A stretch of DNA of 64,000 nt, from NCBI RefSeq assembly GCF_000182645.1, contig NZ_ACQA01000001.1:62001-126000 (forward strand), given 5' to 3'. The stretch is from Brucella intermedia LMG 3301. GTDB lineage: Bacteria; Pseudomonadota; Alphaproteobacteria; Rhizobiales; Rhizobiaceae. The position numbers and the translations under genes are program-made. Of this stretch, positions 10,974 through 20,292 are shown piece by piece (the stretch's first letter is position 1; each line of letters opens with the position of its first letter). The notes below the pieces were generated by a model. It made no database searches, had not been told where the DNA came from, and saw only the letters and a program-made list of their open reading frames with translations.

Positions 10974-11846
10974 ATGACGGACAATGCTCGCCCCATCGCT
11001 GGCCCGCGCGATCAGATGCGCCTGAAACGCGACGATGCCACCGGCCTCGAAGCCGTGGCGGCGCGCTTTCACAGCCACGCCTATGACATGCATTTTCACG
11101 ACGAATGGCTTGTCGGGGTGACACATGCGGGCGTTCAGGATTTTTTCTGCCGGGGCAGGCGGCGGCAAAGCACGCCGGGGCGGGTGATTCTCATCGAGCC
11201 CGGCGAACGCCACGACGGGCAGGCGGTGGCGGCGGACGGCTTTGCCTATAATATGCTCTATATGCCGCAGGCGCTGATCCGCGATGCCATGGGCGGCAAT
11301 GATGCGCATATCGGCTTTCGCCAGACGCTGGCCGATGACAAGGAACTCTTCCATGCGGTCGCCCGCGCCTGCGAGGCAATCTTTTTGGAAGCGCCGCGCC
11401 TGATGATCGAGGATTGCCGCGACCGGGTGACGAACCATCTTTTCCGGCATCTTTCCCCGCATATGGGCCACGACGCGGCTGAAAAAGCGGCGGCTCCGCA
11501 TCCGGTCGCAGCCCGCACGATGGATTATCTGCGCGCGCGTTTCGATGAGGAATTCGGCCTCGATGAACTGGCGGAAGCGGTGGGAGCCGCCGACCGTTTC
11601 CAGCTTTCACGCGGGTTCCGGCGCGCCTACGGCACCTCGCCGCATGCCTGTCTGGTGCAGTTGCGCCTTGCCGAAGCCCGCCGCCTGCTGCGCGAAAAAG
11701 TGCCGCCGGCGGAGGCCGCGGCACTCAGCGGCTTTGCCGACCAGAGCCATATGGGGCGCTGGTTCCGCCGCGCCTATGGCATGACGCCTGCCGCCTATCG
11801 CCGGGGGCGCACAAACGTTCCAGAAATTGCAGCCGCAAAGGGCTAG
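10974..11846 (+). CDS. AraC-family transcriptional regulator
   Basis: About 290 residues. The N-terminal cupin-type sensor runs about 20-150 (FHSHAYDMHFHDEWLVGV, IEPGERHDG). The C-terminal pair of helix-turn-helix motifs begins LDELAEAVGAADRFQLSRGFRRAYGTSPHA-like (given in part) and continues AAALSGFADQSHMGRWF. Diverges from pgm. The gene 27 bp downstream (DUF2000) is probably in the same transcript. The start could be 51 bp upstream; neither option has a clear ribosome site. Ligand unknown. Confidence 0.88.
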   Translation: MTDNARPIAGPRDQMRLKRDDATGLEAVAARFHSHAYDMHFHDEWLVGVTHAGVQDFFCRGRRRQSTPGRVILIEPGERHDGQAVAADGFAYNMLYMPQALIRDAMGGNDAHIGFRQTLADDKELFHAVARACEAIFLEAPRLMIEDCRDRVTNHLFRHLSPHMGHDAAEKAAAPHPVAARTMDYLRARFDEEFGLDELAEAVGAADRFQLSRGFRRAYGTSPHACLVQLRLAEARRLLREKVPPAEAAALSGFADQSHMGRWFRRAYGMTPAAYRRGRTNVPEIAAAKG

Positions 11847-11873
11847 TTCTTTCCTCGAACAGAGGAAGACCCG

Positions 11874-12284
11874 ATGATTTTTGAAACCAAAGTAGCCATT
11901 CTTGTCCTGCACGATCTGCCCGTCTGGCAGAAGTTGAACGTGACCGCCTTCATCGCGACCGGCATATCCGGCGCGGTTCCGCAGGCGATGGGCGACCCTT
12001 ATGAGGATGCGGCAGGCCGCAGGCATACGCCTCTGCTCGGCCAGCCGATGCTGATCTTCTCGGCAACGCCGGATGTGCTGCAACGGGCATGGCAGCAATC
12101 GATCCAGCGCGATCTCATCCGTGCGCCCTATGTGCGCGCCATGTTCGAGACCGGGCATGATGTCGCCAACCGTGCTGCATTCAAGGCCGAAAATGCCGAT
12201 GCCCCCGATCTGGTCGGCCTTGCGCTTTATGGTCCAAAGAAGGATATCGACAAGGCCATAAAGGGAGCTAGCTTGCATCCTTGA
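11874..12284 (+). CDS. DUF2000 family protein
   Basis: 136 residues, starting MIFETKVAILVLHDLPVWQKLN, with GAGGAAGACCCG upstream. It fits the DUF2000 family, often next to AraC regulators; no biochemical role is established that I know of. The last 17 bp overlap, tail to tail, the 3' end of the ROK regulator on the other strand. Confidence 0.78.
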   Translation: MIFETKVAILVLHDLPVWQKLNVTAFIATGISGAVPQAMGDPYEDAAGRRHTPLLGQPMLIFSATPDVLQRAWQQSIQRDLIRAPYVRAMFETGHDVANRAAFKAENADAPDLVGLALYGPKKDIDKAIKGASLHP

Positions 12285-13599
12285 ACAGGACGCTCTGGTC
12301 GAACAAATAGCGGTTGGAAAGCGGCAGGCTTGCCGCGCCCATCGCCTTGGCATGGACGCCAACCTTGCCCTCGATGATCTCCGGCGCCCGCAGGCCCTGC
12401 AAATCGAGACATGAAAGCTCGACGCGGGTCGCTTCCACGATGCGGTGGCGCACATTGCCCGGCAGCCAGCCATCGATGACGGCGGCGGGAAAGTCGATGA
12501 CGGAGGCGGCGGCCACCGCCGCATGCGCCAGCCCGCGTGCGGCAAGCGCCACCCATTCGTCGAGCGGCGTACCGAAATTGCGCCAGTTTTCCGGCGAAAG
12601 CCACAGATCGTCGGAGGGCAGGTGCCGCTCCTGCAACATGCGTTCGAGGACGAACAGCGAGGCCGTGTCGATAAGCTGCAAGGTTTCGCCGCGTTCCCAC
12701 GTGCCGCGCATGCGCATCGGCATGGAGCCGAGCGCGCCCGCATTGCCGGTGCGCCCGGGATAGAGCGTGTTGTTCAGCACCACGCCGCCGCCGATGAACG
12801 ACCCGATGAAGAAATAGACGAAATCGGTGAATTCTGGTCCGCGGCCAAAAGTCAGTTCCGCGCCGCAGGCCGCCGTTCCGTCATTCTGGATGAAGACTGG
12901 AAACGAGAAAGCATGGGCGAAATCGCTGACCAGATCGGCGCCAAGCCATGCATCAAGATCTTCGGCTGGCGCACCCACTTCCTCGACCCAGTTCCAGAGT
13001 TCAAAGGGGAGGGCAATGCCAAGCCCGGCGATGCGGTCGCGCCTGGCCGGTTCGAGCGCGGCTGTGAAGGCGTTGACGCTGTCGATGGTGAAGCTGCGGA
13101 TTTCGTCCGGCACCGGCCAGCGATAGGTGATGTGCCGCCGCTCGCGAATCGCGCCCAGAAAATCCATCAGGATGATTTCCGCGCTGCGCCGCCCGATCTT
13201 GAGGCCGAAGGAGAAAACCCCGTCGGCGGCAAGGCGCATCGGCATGGAAGGCTGGCCGACACGGCCGCGCACCCGTTCGCCCTGCGTGATGAGGCCGTCT
13301 TTTTCCAGCGCGCGGATGATGACGGAAACCGTCTGCGCCGAAAGCCCGGTCAGGCGGGCGATGTCGGCGCGGGCAAGCGCGCCGTGCCTGCGCACCAGCG
13401 CCAGAACCAGCCGCTCATTATAGGCGCGCACGCCGATCTGGTTTGAACCGCGATTGACGTTCGCGCCGGGCCCGGCGAATTGCTGCATGGCGGGACCCGG
13501 AGTTCCTGAAAGCGTTCGCGAAATTATGCCGGAAGGCGTTGCGGGAACGCTTTCGGCTGATCCGCTGTCCGGCTCGCGTTCAACTTTATGCCTGACCAT
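12268..13599 (-). CDS. frcR: ROK-family repressor, probable fructose regulator FrcR
   Basis: 443 residues from the ATG preceded by GGGAGAGG. An N-terminal winged helix (about 60-115: ALARADIARLTGLSAQTVSVII) is followed by a ROK domain with GLGIALPFELW and QNDGTAACGAELTFG, as in NagC-type repressors. It is divergent from frcB with a perfect 11-bp palindrome between them, so control of that transporter is likely. The symbol is by analogy with the frcR-frcBCAK order in Sinorhizobium. Confidence 0.82.
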   Translation of the reverse strand: MVRHKVEREPDSGSAESVPATPSGIISRTLSGTPGPAMQQFAGPGANVNRGSNQIGVRAYNERLVLALVRRHGALARADIARLTGLSAQTVSVIIRALEKDGLITQGERVRGRVGQPSMPMRLAADGVFSFGLKIGRRSAEIILMDFLGAIRERRHITYRWPVPDEIRSFTIDSVNAFTAALEPARRDRIAGLGIALPFELWNWVEEVGAPAEDLDAWLGADLVSDFAHAFSFPVFIQNDGTAACGAELTFGRGPEFTDFVYFFIGSFIGGGVVLNNTLYPGRTGNAGALGSMPMRMRGTWERGETLQLIDTASLFVLERMLQERHLPSDDLWLSPENWRNFGTPLDEWVALAARGLAHAAVAAASVIDFPAAVIDGWLPGNVRHRIVEATRVELSCLDLQGLRAPEIIEGKVGVHAKAMGAASLPLSNRYLFDQSVLFKDAS

Positions 13600-13806
13600 A
13601 GCCTCTCCCAGATTCCGGCCCATGGGATGCAATCGGAATGCGGCCATGGCGTGCGGGAATTCCTAAACCAAACATCGAAGGAGAAAAACCCCTGACGTGC
13701 GGGACATCAAATAAAACAATGGCTTAAGATAGGCGCGGGTGAAGCTGGCAGCCTGTCGCCCGCTCGTTTCGCGCTTTCTCCTCCGTCAGTCAGAGTGACA
13801 CAGCAC

Positions 13807-13833
13807 ATTAATAAATCAAGTGGATTTATTAAT
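13807..13833. promoter_or_regulatory. Perfect palindrome, candidate ROK operator before frcB
   Basis: ATTAATAAATC and GATTTATTAAT (11-bp arms) flank a 5-bp centre AAGTG. It lies 75 bp before the frcB start in the 308-bp divergent gap. The arms are AT-rich like known ROK operators. Binding is inferred from position and symmetry only. Confidence 0.6.
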
Positions 13834-13907
13834 TGACTCTGTTTTAAAGCCGTGTTTTGCTTCTCCGGTGCCGGGAAGAGGAACCGGCTTCAATCTGGGA
13901 GGAGTCC

Positions 13908-14939
13908 ATGAAGAAGACAGTTCTGTCGGCAGCCTTTGCTGCCTTCGCGCTTGGCGCTGCCGCCATTCCATTGAGTTCGGCCAACGCCGCCGATGCCGGC
14001 GCGTGCCTCATCACCAAGACCGACACCAATCCGTTCTTCGTCAAGATGAAGGAGGGCGCTGTCGCCAAGGCCAAGGAGCTTGGCGTCAATCTCAAGACCT
14101 ATGCGGGCAAGATCGACGGCGATTCCGAAAGCCAAGTCGCGGCCATCGAGACCTGCATCGCCGATGGCGCCAAGGGCATTCTGATCACCGCTTCCGACAC
14201 CAAGGGCATCGTGCCGTCGCTGCAGAAGGCGCGCGAGGCGGGCATGCTCATCATCGCGCTCGATACGCCGCTTGAGCCCGCCGACGCGGCGGATGCAACC
14301 TTCGCCACCGACAATTTCCTCGCCGGTGAACTGGTCGGCAAATGGGCGGCGGCGACGCTTGGCGACAAGGCCAAGGACGCGCATGTGGCGTTCCTCAACC
14401 TCACCGCATCGCAGCCAAGCGTCGACGTGCTGCGCGATCAGGGTTTTGCCACCGGTTTCGGCATCGATCCGAAGGACAAGACCAAGCTCGGCGACGAGGA
14501 CGATCCGCGCATTGCCGGTCGCGACCTGACCGACGGCAACGAGGAAGGCGGACGCCGCGCGATGGAGAATCTTCTCCAGAAGGACCCGAACATCAATGTC
14601 GTCCACACCATCAACGAACCTGCCGCCGCCGGTGCCTATGAGGCGCTGAAGGCCGTCGGACGCGAAAAGGATGTGCTGATCGTTTCAATCGATGGCGGCT
14701 GCCCCGGTGTGAAGAATGTCGAGGCTGGCGTGATCGGCGCGACCTCGCAGCAATATCCGCTGCAGATGGCGGCGCTCGGCATCGAGGCGATCAAGAAGTT
14801 TGCCGATACGGGCGAAAAGCCGAAGCCGACCGAAGGCAAGGATTTTGTCGATACGGGCGTGTCGCTCGTCACCGACAAGCCGGTCGAAGGCGTTCTGTCG
14901 ATCGATACCAAGACCGCGCTCGGCAAGTGCTGGGGCTGA
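13908..14939 (+). CDS. frcB: Sugar ABC transporter substrate-binding protein (FrcB-like)
   Basis: 343 residues from the ATG with GGGAGGA upstream. Signal peptide cleaved near NANA-ADAG (about residue 24). The rest is a periplasmic binding fold of the ribose/fructose group ([47 protein letters not shown]). First gene of frcB-frcC-frcA-frcK, separated from frcC by 69 bp. Fructose as ligand is by analogy with Sinorhizobium FrcB. Confidence 0.88.
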   Translation: MKKTVLSAAFAAFALGAAAIPLSSANAADAGACLITKTDTNPFFVKMKEGAVAKAKELGVNLKTYAGKIDGDSESQVAAIETCIADGAKGILITASDTKGIVPSLQKAREAGMLIIALDTPLEPADAADATFATDNFLAGELVGKWAAATLGDKAKDAHVAFLNLTASQPSVDVLRDQGFATGFGIDPKDKTKLGDEDDPRIAGRDLTDGNEEGGRRAMENLLQKDPNINVVHTINEPAAAGAYEALKAVGREKDVLIVSIDGGCPGVKNVEAGVIGATSQQYPLQMAALGIEAIKKFADTGEKPKPTEGKDFVDTGVSLVTDKPVEGVLSIDTKTALGKCWG

Positions 14940-15008
14940 CAGGCTCTTTGGGTTCTGGTTCGGCGGATCGGAAGGTCTGCCGGGCCAGGGTGAAGGCAGG
15001 AGACAGAG

Positions 15009-16103
15009 ATGAGTGAGCCACAGGCGGCTTCCGCTGCACAAAAACCGTCCATGCAGGACTATGAAAAGACGCTTTCGCAGAGCGCGGCCGAAGTCGCCTC
15101 CTTCGATGCGGGCGACCGGTCGCTGCTTTATCGGATGCGGAGTTTCCTGCATCACAATCCCGCTGCCGTGCCGTTGATCGTGCTCGTTCTGTCGTTGCTG
15201 ATCTTCGGCGTCACGCTCGGCGGCAAGTTCTTCTCCGCCTTCTCGCTGACGCTTATCCTGCAGCAGGTCGCCATCACCGGCATTGTCGCGGCGGCGCAGA
15301 CGCTCGTGATCCTCACCGCCGGCATCGACCTTTCGGTCGGCGCCATCATGGTGCTGTCCTCGGTGGTGATGGGCCAGTTCACCTTCCGCTACGGTCTGCC
15401 CGCCGAGCTTGCCGTTCTCTGCGGCTTTGCCACGGGCGCGCTCTGCGGCTTCATCAACGGCTTTCTGGTCGCCTATGTGCGCCTGCCGCCCTTCATCGTG
15501 ACGCTCGGCATGTGGCAGGTGACCCTCGCCACCAACTTCCTTTATTCGGCCAACGAGACCATCCGCGCGCAGGAAATCACGGCGGAAGCGCCGATCCTGC
15601 AATTCTTCGGCGAGAGCGTGCGCATCGGCGGCGCGGTCTTCACCTATGGCGTCATCGCCATGGTGCTGCTGGTGCTGCTGCTCTGGTATGTGCTGAACCA
15701 CACCGCATGGGGACGGCACGTCTATGCCATCGGCGACGATCCCGAGGCGGCGCAGCTTTCCGGCGTCTCGGTCAAGCCCATCCTCATGTCGGTCTATGTG
15801 CTGGCCGGTATCATCTGCGCGCTGGCAGGCTGGGCGATGATCGGCCGTCTCGGCTCCGTTTCACCCACAGCGGGCCAGTTCGCCAATATCGAATCCATCA
15901 CCGCCGTGGTGATCGGCGGCATATCGCTCTTCGGCGGGCGCGGCTCCATCCTCGGCACCATGTTCGGCGCTTTGATCGTCGGCGTGTTCTCGCTGGGCCT
16001 GCGCCTGTGGGGCACCGATCCGCAATGGACCTATCTCCTGATCGGCGTTCTCATCATTGCCGCCGTCGCCATCGACCAGTGGATCAGAAAGGCTGCCGCA
16101 TGA
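15009..16103 (+). CDS. frcC: Sugar ABC transporter permease (FrcC-like)
   Basis: 364 residues; AGGAGACAG precedes the ATG. Polar N-terminal tail of about 55 residues, then around ten membrane helices. BPD_transp_2 signatures include LTAGIDLSVGAIMVLSS and ITAVVIGGISLFGGRGS. Its TGA overlaps the frcA ATG (ATGA), implying translational coupling. Without a working ATPase this permease may need another partner. Confidence 0.88.
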   Translation: MSEPQAASAAQKPSMQDYEKTLSQSAAEVASFDAGDRSLLYRMRSFLHHNPAAVPLIVLVLSLLIFGVTLGGKFFSAFSLTLILQQVAITGIVAAAQTLVILTAGIDLSVGAIMVLSSVVMGQFTFRYGLPAELAVLCGFATGALCGFINGFLVAYVRLPPFIVTLGMWQVTLATNFLYSANETIRAQEITAEAPILQFFGESVRIGGAVFTYGVIAMVLLVLLLWYVLNHTAWGRHVYAIGDDPEAAQLSGVSVKPILMSVYVLAGIICALAGWAMIGRLGSVSPTAGQFANIESITAVVIGGISLFGGRGSILGTMFGALIVGVFSLGLRLWGTDPQWTYLLIGVLIIAAVAIDQWIRKAAA

Positions 16104-16880
16104 AAACGAACACCACGCCTGTTCTTTCCCGCCCGGGGGCTGGTCAAGCGCTATGGTCGCGTCACGGCGCTCGACCATGCCGATTTCGACCTCTATCCCG
16201 GCGAAATCCTCGCGGTCATCGGCGATAATGGCGCGGGCAAGTCCTCGCTCATCAAGGCACTGTCCGGCGCGATCAAGCCGGACGAGGGCGAAATCCTGCT
16301 CGACGGCAGGCCGGTCAGCTTTCATTCGCCGATGGAGGCGCGGCAGGCGGGCATCGAGACGGTTTATCAGAACCTTGCCTTGTCGCCCGCGCTTTCCATC
16401 GCCGATAACCTGTTTCTCGGCCGCGAAATCCGTCGCAAGGGGCCGCTCGGCTCGCTATTCCGCATGCTGGATCGCGGGGCGATGGAAAAGATCGCCCGCG
16501 AAAAACTCTCCGAACTGGGCCTGATGACCATCCAGAACATCGGCCAGGCGGTGGAAACCCTTTCGGGCGGCCAGCGTCAGGGCGTTGCGGTGGCGCGTGC
16601 TGCCGCCTTCGGCTCCAAGGTGGTCATCATGGACGAGCCGACTGCGGCGCTCGGCGTCAAGGAGTCGCGCCGCGTGCTGGAACTCATTCAGGACGTGAAG
16701 CGGCGCGGCATGCCCATCGTGCTCATCTCGCACAACATGCCGCATGTGTTCGAGGTCGCCGACCGCATCCACATTCACCGGCTGGGACGCCGCCTGACGG
16801 TCATCGACCCCAAGGAATATTCCATGTCGGATGCGGTAGCGCTGATGACCGGCGCGATGAGGCCGAAGGAAGCGGCTTGA
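16100..16880 (+). pseudogene. frcA: frcA: sugar ABC transporter ATPase, frameshifted near its start
   Basis: The ATG overlapping the frcC stop opens MKTNTTPVLS, then the frame is lost. The family sequence continues one frame over as ARGLVKRYGRVTALD, through Walker A (GDNGAGKSS), Q-loop, signature (LSGGQRQGVAV) and Walker B (VVIMDEPTAALG) to 16880. A surplus base in the run TTTCCCGCCCGGGGG (16126-16139) explains it. The downstream frame has no ATG/GTG/TTG before 16332, which is past Walker A, so re-initiation cannot rescue the enzyme. A sequencing error or slippage are alternatives. Confidence 0.8.
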
Positions 16881-16920
16881 GCTTCTGATATGCTGGCAGG
16901 ACGAATCACGGAAACCGGAC

Positions 16921-17562
16921 ATGACGCCTATCGAGCGCGAAGCCCTGCCTTCGGAAATTCTTGCGCGGCTGGCGGAAACTGACGGACGCCTGATCGTGGC
17001 CGTTGCAGGCCCGCCGGGAGCCGGAAAATCCACCATGTCCGATTATCTGCTCCATGCCATCAACAAGGGCGGCGATGCGCCGTCCATCGTCGTGCCCATG
17101 GACGGATTTCACCTCGATGACGCCATTCTCGACAGGCGCGGATTGTTGAGCCGCAAGGGTTCGCCGCCAACCTTCGACTGCGCCGGGTTTGCGGTGCTGC
17201 TGCAACGGCTGAAACAGGCGGACGGCGAAGTCTTCATCCCGGTATTCGACCGCTCGCTGGAGCTTTCCCGCGCCGCCGCATCCGTGGTCGGGCCGGAGCA
17301 TCGCGTGCTTCTGGTGGAAGGCAATTACCTGCTGCTCGATCAGCAGCCATGGGCGCAGCTTGCGCCCTTCTTCGATCTGACGGTCTATCTGGACGTGCCT
17401 TTCGACGAACTGGAGCGCCGCCTGACCGATCGCTGGCTCGGCTTCGGCTTCGATGCCGAAACCGCCCGGAACCGCGCCCTTTCCAACGATATTCCCAATG
17501 CCGAACTCGTGGTCGCGCAATCGCGCAAGGCGGATTTTGTCGTGGTCTCGGACGGGCGATAA
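16921..17562 (+). CDS. frcK: P-loop kinase-like protein (FrcK-like)
   Basis: 213 residues. Walker A is GPPGAGKST (about residues 27-35), followed by VPMDGFHLDD and LVEGNYLLLD, a pattern shared with pantothenate/uridine kinase-like NTPases. It matches the position of frcK, fourth in the Sinorhizobium fructose operon. It probably phosphorylates a small molecule, perhaps the imported sugar; the substrate is not proven from sequence. It lies 40 bp after frcA. Confidence 0.78.
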   Translation: MTPIEREALPSEILARLAETDGRLIVAVAGPPGAGKSTMSDYLLHAINKGGDAPSIVVPMDGFHLDDAILDRRGLLSRKGSPPTFDCAGFAVLLQRLKQADGEVFIPVFDRSLELSRAAASVVGPEHRVLLVEGNYLLLDQQPWAQLAPFFDLTVYLDVPFDELERRLTDRWLGFGFDAETARNRALSNDIPNAELVVAQSRKADFVVVSDGR

Positions 17563-17656
17563 CAGGGAATTGCGTCTTTCAAGGGTTGCGGCGACGCGCT
17601 TGCGTCTGCATGATGGCAGAAATCGCTTCATCAGTTTCCGACCGGAATAGTTCCCC

Positions 17657-18346
17657 ATGACGACATATGTTTTTGCGCCGCCCCCGCAGCCGTTTCTGCC
17701 GGTGAAGGGAACGGACGCGCTCTTTCCCGTGCATCGCATCTATTGCGTCGGCCAGAACTATGCCGATCACGCCATCGAAATGGGCGGCGATCCGACCCGC
17801 AACCCGCCGTTTTTCTTCCAGAAGAACCCGGACAGCCTGGTGATCGGGGGCGGCGACTTCCCCTATCCGCCGAAGACCGAGGACGTGCATCACGAGATCG
17901 AACTCGTGGTGGCGCTGAAGACCGGCGGCACCGACATTTCCGTCGAAAAGGCGCTGGACCATGTTTATGGCTATGCCGTCGGCATCGACATGACGCGCCG
18001 CGACCTGCAGGCCGTGGCCAAGAAGGCGGGCCGCCCGTGGGAAGTGGCGAAGGCTTTCGAGCACTCCGCGCCCTGTTCTGCCCTCGTGCCGGTGTCGGAA
18101 ATCGGCCACCCGGAAAAGGCGGCGATTTCCCTTTCCATCAATGGCGAGACGCGCCAGTCGGGCGACCTCAACCAGATGATCTGGAAGGTGGCGGAAACCA
18201 TTTCCTACCTGTCGTCGCTCTTTGAGCTGCGCCCCGGCGATCTTATCTTTACGGGTACGCCTGCGGGCGTTGGCCCGGTCAAGCGCGGCGACCGTCTGGA
18301 AGGCAAGGTGGATGGTGTGGGGGAACTGTCCGTAACCGTAGTGTGA
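17657..18346 (+). CDS. Fumarylacetoacetate hydrolase family protein
   Basis: 229 residues, the short single-domain form. Core motifs are [14 protein letters not shown], the metal-binding [24 protein letters not shown] and [16 protein letters not shown] [11 protein letters not shown]. Relatives are acylpyruvases, oxaloacetate decarboxylases or hydratases, so the exact reaction is open. Begins 94 bp after frcK and may end the same transcript. Confidence 0.88.
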   Translation: MTTYVFAPPPQPFLPVKGTDALFPVHRIYCVGQNYADHAIEMGGDPTRNPPFFFQKNPDSLVIGGGDFPYPPKTEDVHHEIELVVALKTGGTDISVEKALDHVYGYAVGIDMTRRDLQAVAKKAGRPWEVAKAFEHSAPCSALVPVSEIGHPEKAAISLSINGETRQSGDLNQMIWKVAETISYLSSLFELRPGDLIFTGTPAGVGPVKRGDRLEGKVDGVGELSVTVV

Positions 18347-18366
18347 AGATATGCGGAGGAGCATGA

Positions 18367-18558
18367 ATGAGCACCTATCTTCCCGATGACGTGCACGACG
18401 CTCTGGAGCGCTTCATCGCCGAAAGGCATCCCGGTCTCAACCAGACCGAGGCGATGACGCTTATCCTGCGCAAATGGCTGGTGCGCGAGGGCTATCTGTC
18501 GGCGGAGCCCGAACACGGCACCCCGCCGGAGGAACTGAACGCGACCAATGACGATTGA
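18367..18558 (+). CDS. Small hypothetical protein, possible RHH fold
   Basis: 63 residues with GGAGGA just upstream. The stretch PDDVHDALERFIAERHPG.NQTEAMTLILRKWL resembles a CopG/RHH-type helix pair, but this is only a resemblance. It begins 20 bp after the FAH gene and 12 bp before the next small gene, so they are likely co-transcribed. Confidence 0.55.
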   Translation: MSTYLPDDVHDALERFIAERHPGLNQTEAMTLILRKWLVREGYLSAEPEHGTPPEELNATNDD

Positions 18559-18570
18559 ACAAGGCAGCAA

Positions 18571-18789
18571 GTGACTATGGCCAAACAGCCGCCGGAAGGA
18601 GCGGGCCGCAAGGCCGCGCTCGGGCGACGCCTTTTGATTCTGACAATTCTGGCAATTCTGCTCGTGATCGCGCTCGTCTGGACGAGCATTTATCTGTTCG
18701 ATCCCCATGGCGGTCTGGACTTTGATGATCTTGCTATTTTTGCGTTTAATTTCAATGCGGTAGATATGGTGCTGCACCGCCTTGCGTGA
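18571..18789 (+). CDS. Small single-pass membrane protein
   Basis: 72 residues from a GTG with AAGG six bases upstream (an ATG two codons later is possible). A basic N-terminus (GRKAALGRR) precedes one strong transmembrane helix (LLILTILAILLVIALVWTSI), then an acidic outer segment. Function unknown. Confidence 0.5.
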   Translation: MTMAKQPPEGAGRKAALGRRLLILTILAILLVIALVWTSIYLFDPHGGLDFDDLAIFAFNFNAVDMVLHRLA

Positions 18790-18953
18790 GCGCGTTAATA
18801 TTTTTGTTACCATTTGAAATATTCATTTTGGCCGCGCCCTGACGTTTAGCGCTTCCGTTTGCCGCCTTTTGCATGGTACACGACTGTCATCGACCGAAAG
18901 AATATTGACTGAAACGGGTGTCCCGCGATGCCCGCAAAGCCAAGAGGATCTGG

Positions 18954-19142
18954 ATGGCATTCGAGGACATCAAGGCGGAAATTGCGCTGCTTTTCGAGCA
19001 AATGGTGAATCAGCCGCAAGACGCTCATGAAATCCGCGAAACGGTTCGCGAGAAGCTCAATGCGCTGCGCGCAAGCGGCTTGCCTCTGCCGGCCGATCTG
19101 GTCGAGCTTGAAAAACGCATCGAACAAGATTTCGATTCCTGA
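18954..19142 (+). CDS. Small helical hypothetical protein
   Basis: 62 residues from the ATG with AGAGGA upstream; a GTG 36 bp earlier lacks a site. Predicted mostly helical and charged (MAFEDIKAEIALLFEQMVNQ; ETVREKLNALRASG). No recognised domain. It lies 14 bp upstream of the transglycosylase gene and probably shares its transcript. Confidence 0.5.
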   Translation: MAFEDIKAEIALLFEQMVNQPQDAHEIRETVREKLNALRASGLPLPADLVELEKRIEQDFDS

Positions 19143-19156
19143 GAACGGGTCCGGTC

Positions 19157-20059
19157 ATGCGTCTCCAGCTTTCTTCTTCTTCCGCTGATATGGTCCGCAA
19201 GGGCATTCTGCTTCTGGGTTGCGCCGTGGCGCTCAGCGCCTGCAACACCACCGATGGCGGCAAGCCGGTGAAAACCGCGCTGATCACGCAGACCGATACA
19301 TCCGGCACGACCGTTGCCGCCGCAGGCAGCGCCGCCGGTGCCACGGCAGATGCCGCAGGCACGGCGACAGCCGATGCGGGCGCTGCTGCCGCTGCTGCTG
19401 GAACGCAGACCGTCGCGGCGGTGACCGATCCTTCCGATCCCGTCCTGCCCGCCGTCGTTCCCATTCCCGGCATTCGCGGCCAGTCCGAACCGATGATGGC
19501 CTATGCCGGTGCGCAGGCCGCCGCTTCCCCGGCATCCGTTGCCGCCAACATGGCTTTCGAGACGCCGGATCATGCACCGGAAGAACTCGATGCGCTGATT
19601 ACCAAATATTCCGTCGCCTATGACGTACCGGAACGCCTTGTGCGCCGGGTCGTGCATCGCGAAAGCCGGTTCAATCCGGGTGCGCGCAACGGACCTTATT
19701 GGGGCCTGATGCAGATCAGCCATCCGACCGCGCGCGGCATGGGATATACGGGCGCGGCCAAGGGCCTGCTCGATGCGGAAACCAATCTGAAATATGCGGT
19801 CCGCTATCTGTCCGGCGCCTACAAGGTTGCGGGCGGCGACGAAAGCCAGGCGGTCCGCTATTATGCGCGCGGCTATTATTACGATGCCAAGCGCAAGGGG
19901 CTGTTGCAGGAAACGGGCCTTGACGGCAGCTGGAAGCGCAGCGGCCCGACCCGTGAGGCAGCGGCTTCCATCCAGCCCGCATCATTGCCGGAAGGTGCCG
20001 CCGCACCGCTTCCGGGCGTGGCTCCCATCCAGGCTTCCTACACACCGGCGGCTCAATAG
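19157..20059 (+). CDS. Lytic transglycosylase, SLT-domain lipoprotein
   Basis: 300 residues. Lipobox LSAC at about residue 29 suggests an outer-membrane lipoprotein. Residues 45-95 are an Ala/Thr/Asp/Gly low-complexity spacer. The SLT domain (about 155-260) has the catalytic Glu in VHRESRFNP, then GLMQISHPTARGMG and AVRYYARGYYY. The enzyme cleaves peptidoglycan glycan strands with 1,6-anhydro product. The Met at codon 12 is an alternative start. The TAG stop opens a palindromic repeat. Confidence 0.88.
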   Translation: MRLQLSSSSADMVRKGILLLGCAVALSACNTTDGGKPVKTALITQTDTSGTTVAAAGSAAGATADAAGTATADAGAAAAAAGTQTVAAVTDPSDPVLPAVVPIPGIRGQSEPMMAYAGAQAAASPASVAANMAFETPDHAPEELDALITKYSVAYDVPERLVRRVVHRESRFNPGARNGPYWGLMQISHPTARGMGYTGAAKGLLDAETNLKYAVRYLSGAYKVAGGDESQAVRYYARGYYYDAKRKGLLQETGLDGSWKRSGPTREAAASIQPASLPEGAAAPLPGVAPIQASYTPAAQ

Positions 20060-20105
20060 AGCGCACCCGAAAAGTGGAATCCGGTTTTCGGGATAAGGTG
20101 CGCGT
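20057..20105. repeat. REP-like palindrome at a stop codon
   Basis: TAGAGCGCACCCGAAAAGTGG ... CGGTTTTCGGGATAAGGTGCGCG (shown in part). GCGCACC pairs with GGTGCGC, and CCCGAAAA with TTTTCGGG around it. Its first triplet is the stop of the transglycosylase. Confidence 0.7.
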
Positions 20106-20199
20106 CAAAAGAAATGCTCGTTGAGCTAACTGTCATCTTGACGCTGCAATCTAATGGCAGTTTCCTGTTGAGAGCGCATTTCGATCTGATCTGATCGGA

Positions 20200-20274
20200 C
20201 CGGCGCTCTATCTCCATGTTTCAAGCGCGTCTTTTCCGAAAACCGTTCCACACTTTCGCGATGCGCTCTGGAAC
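20200..20274. repeat. Second REP/Bru-RS-related fragment
   Basis: Read on the minus strand it gives GCGCATCGCGAAAGTGTGG, then ACGGTTTTCGG, the AAAGTG...CGGTTTT core shared with the other palindromes. The 233-bp gap before the hemolysin III gene holds only these two elements and no gene. Confidence 0.55.
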
Positions 20275-20292
20275 CGACGACAGGAAGACCGC

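Noticed and set aside
16332..16880. A shorter functional FrcA starting at the internal ATG
   Set aside because: It would lack Walker A and the Q-loop approach, so it could not be an active ATPase.
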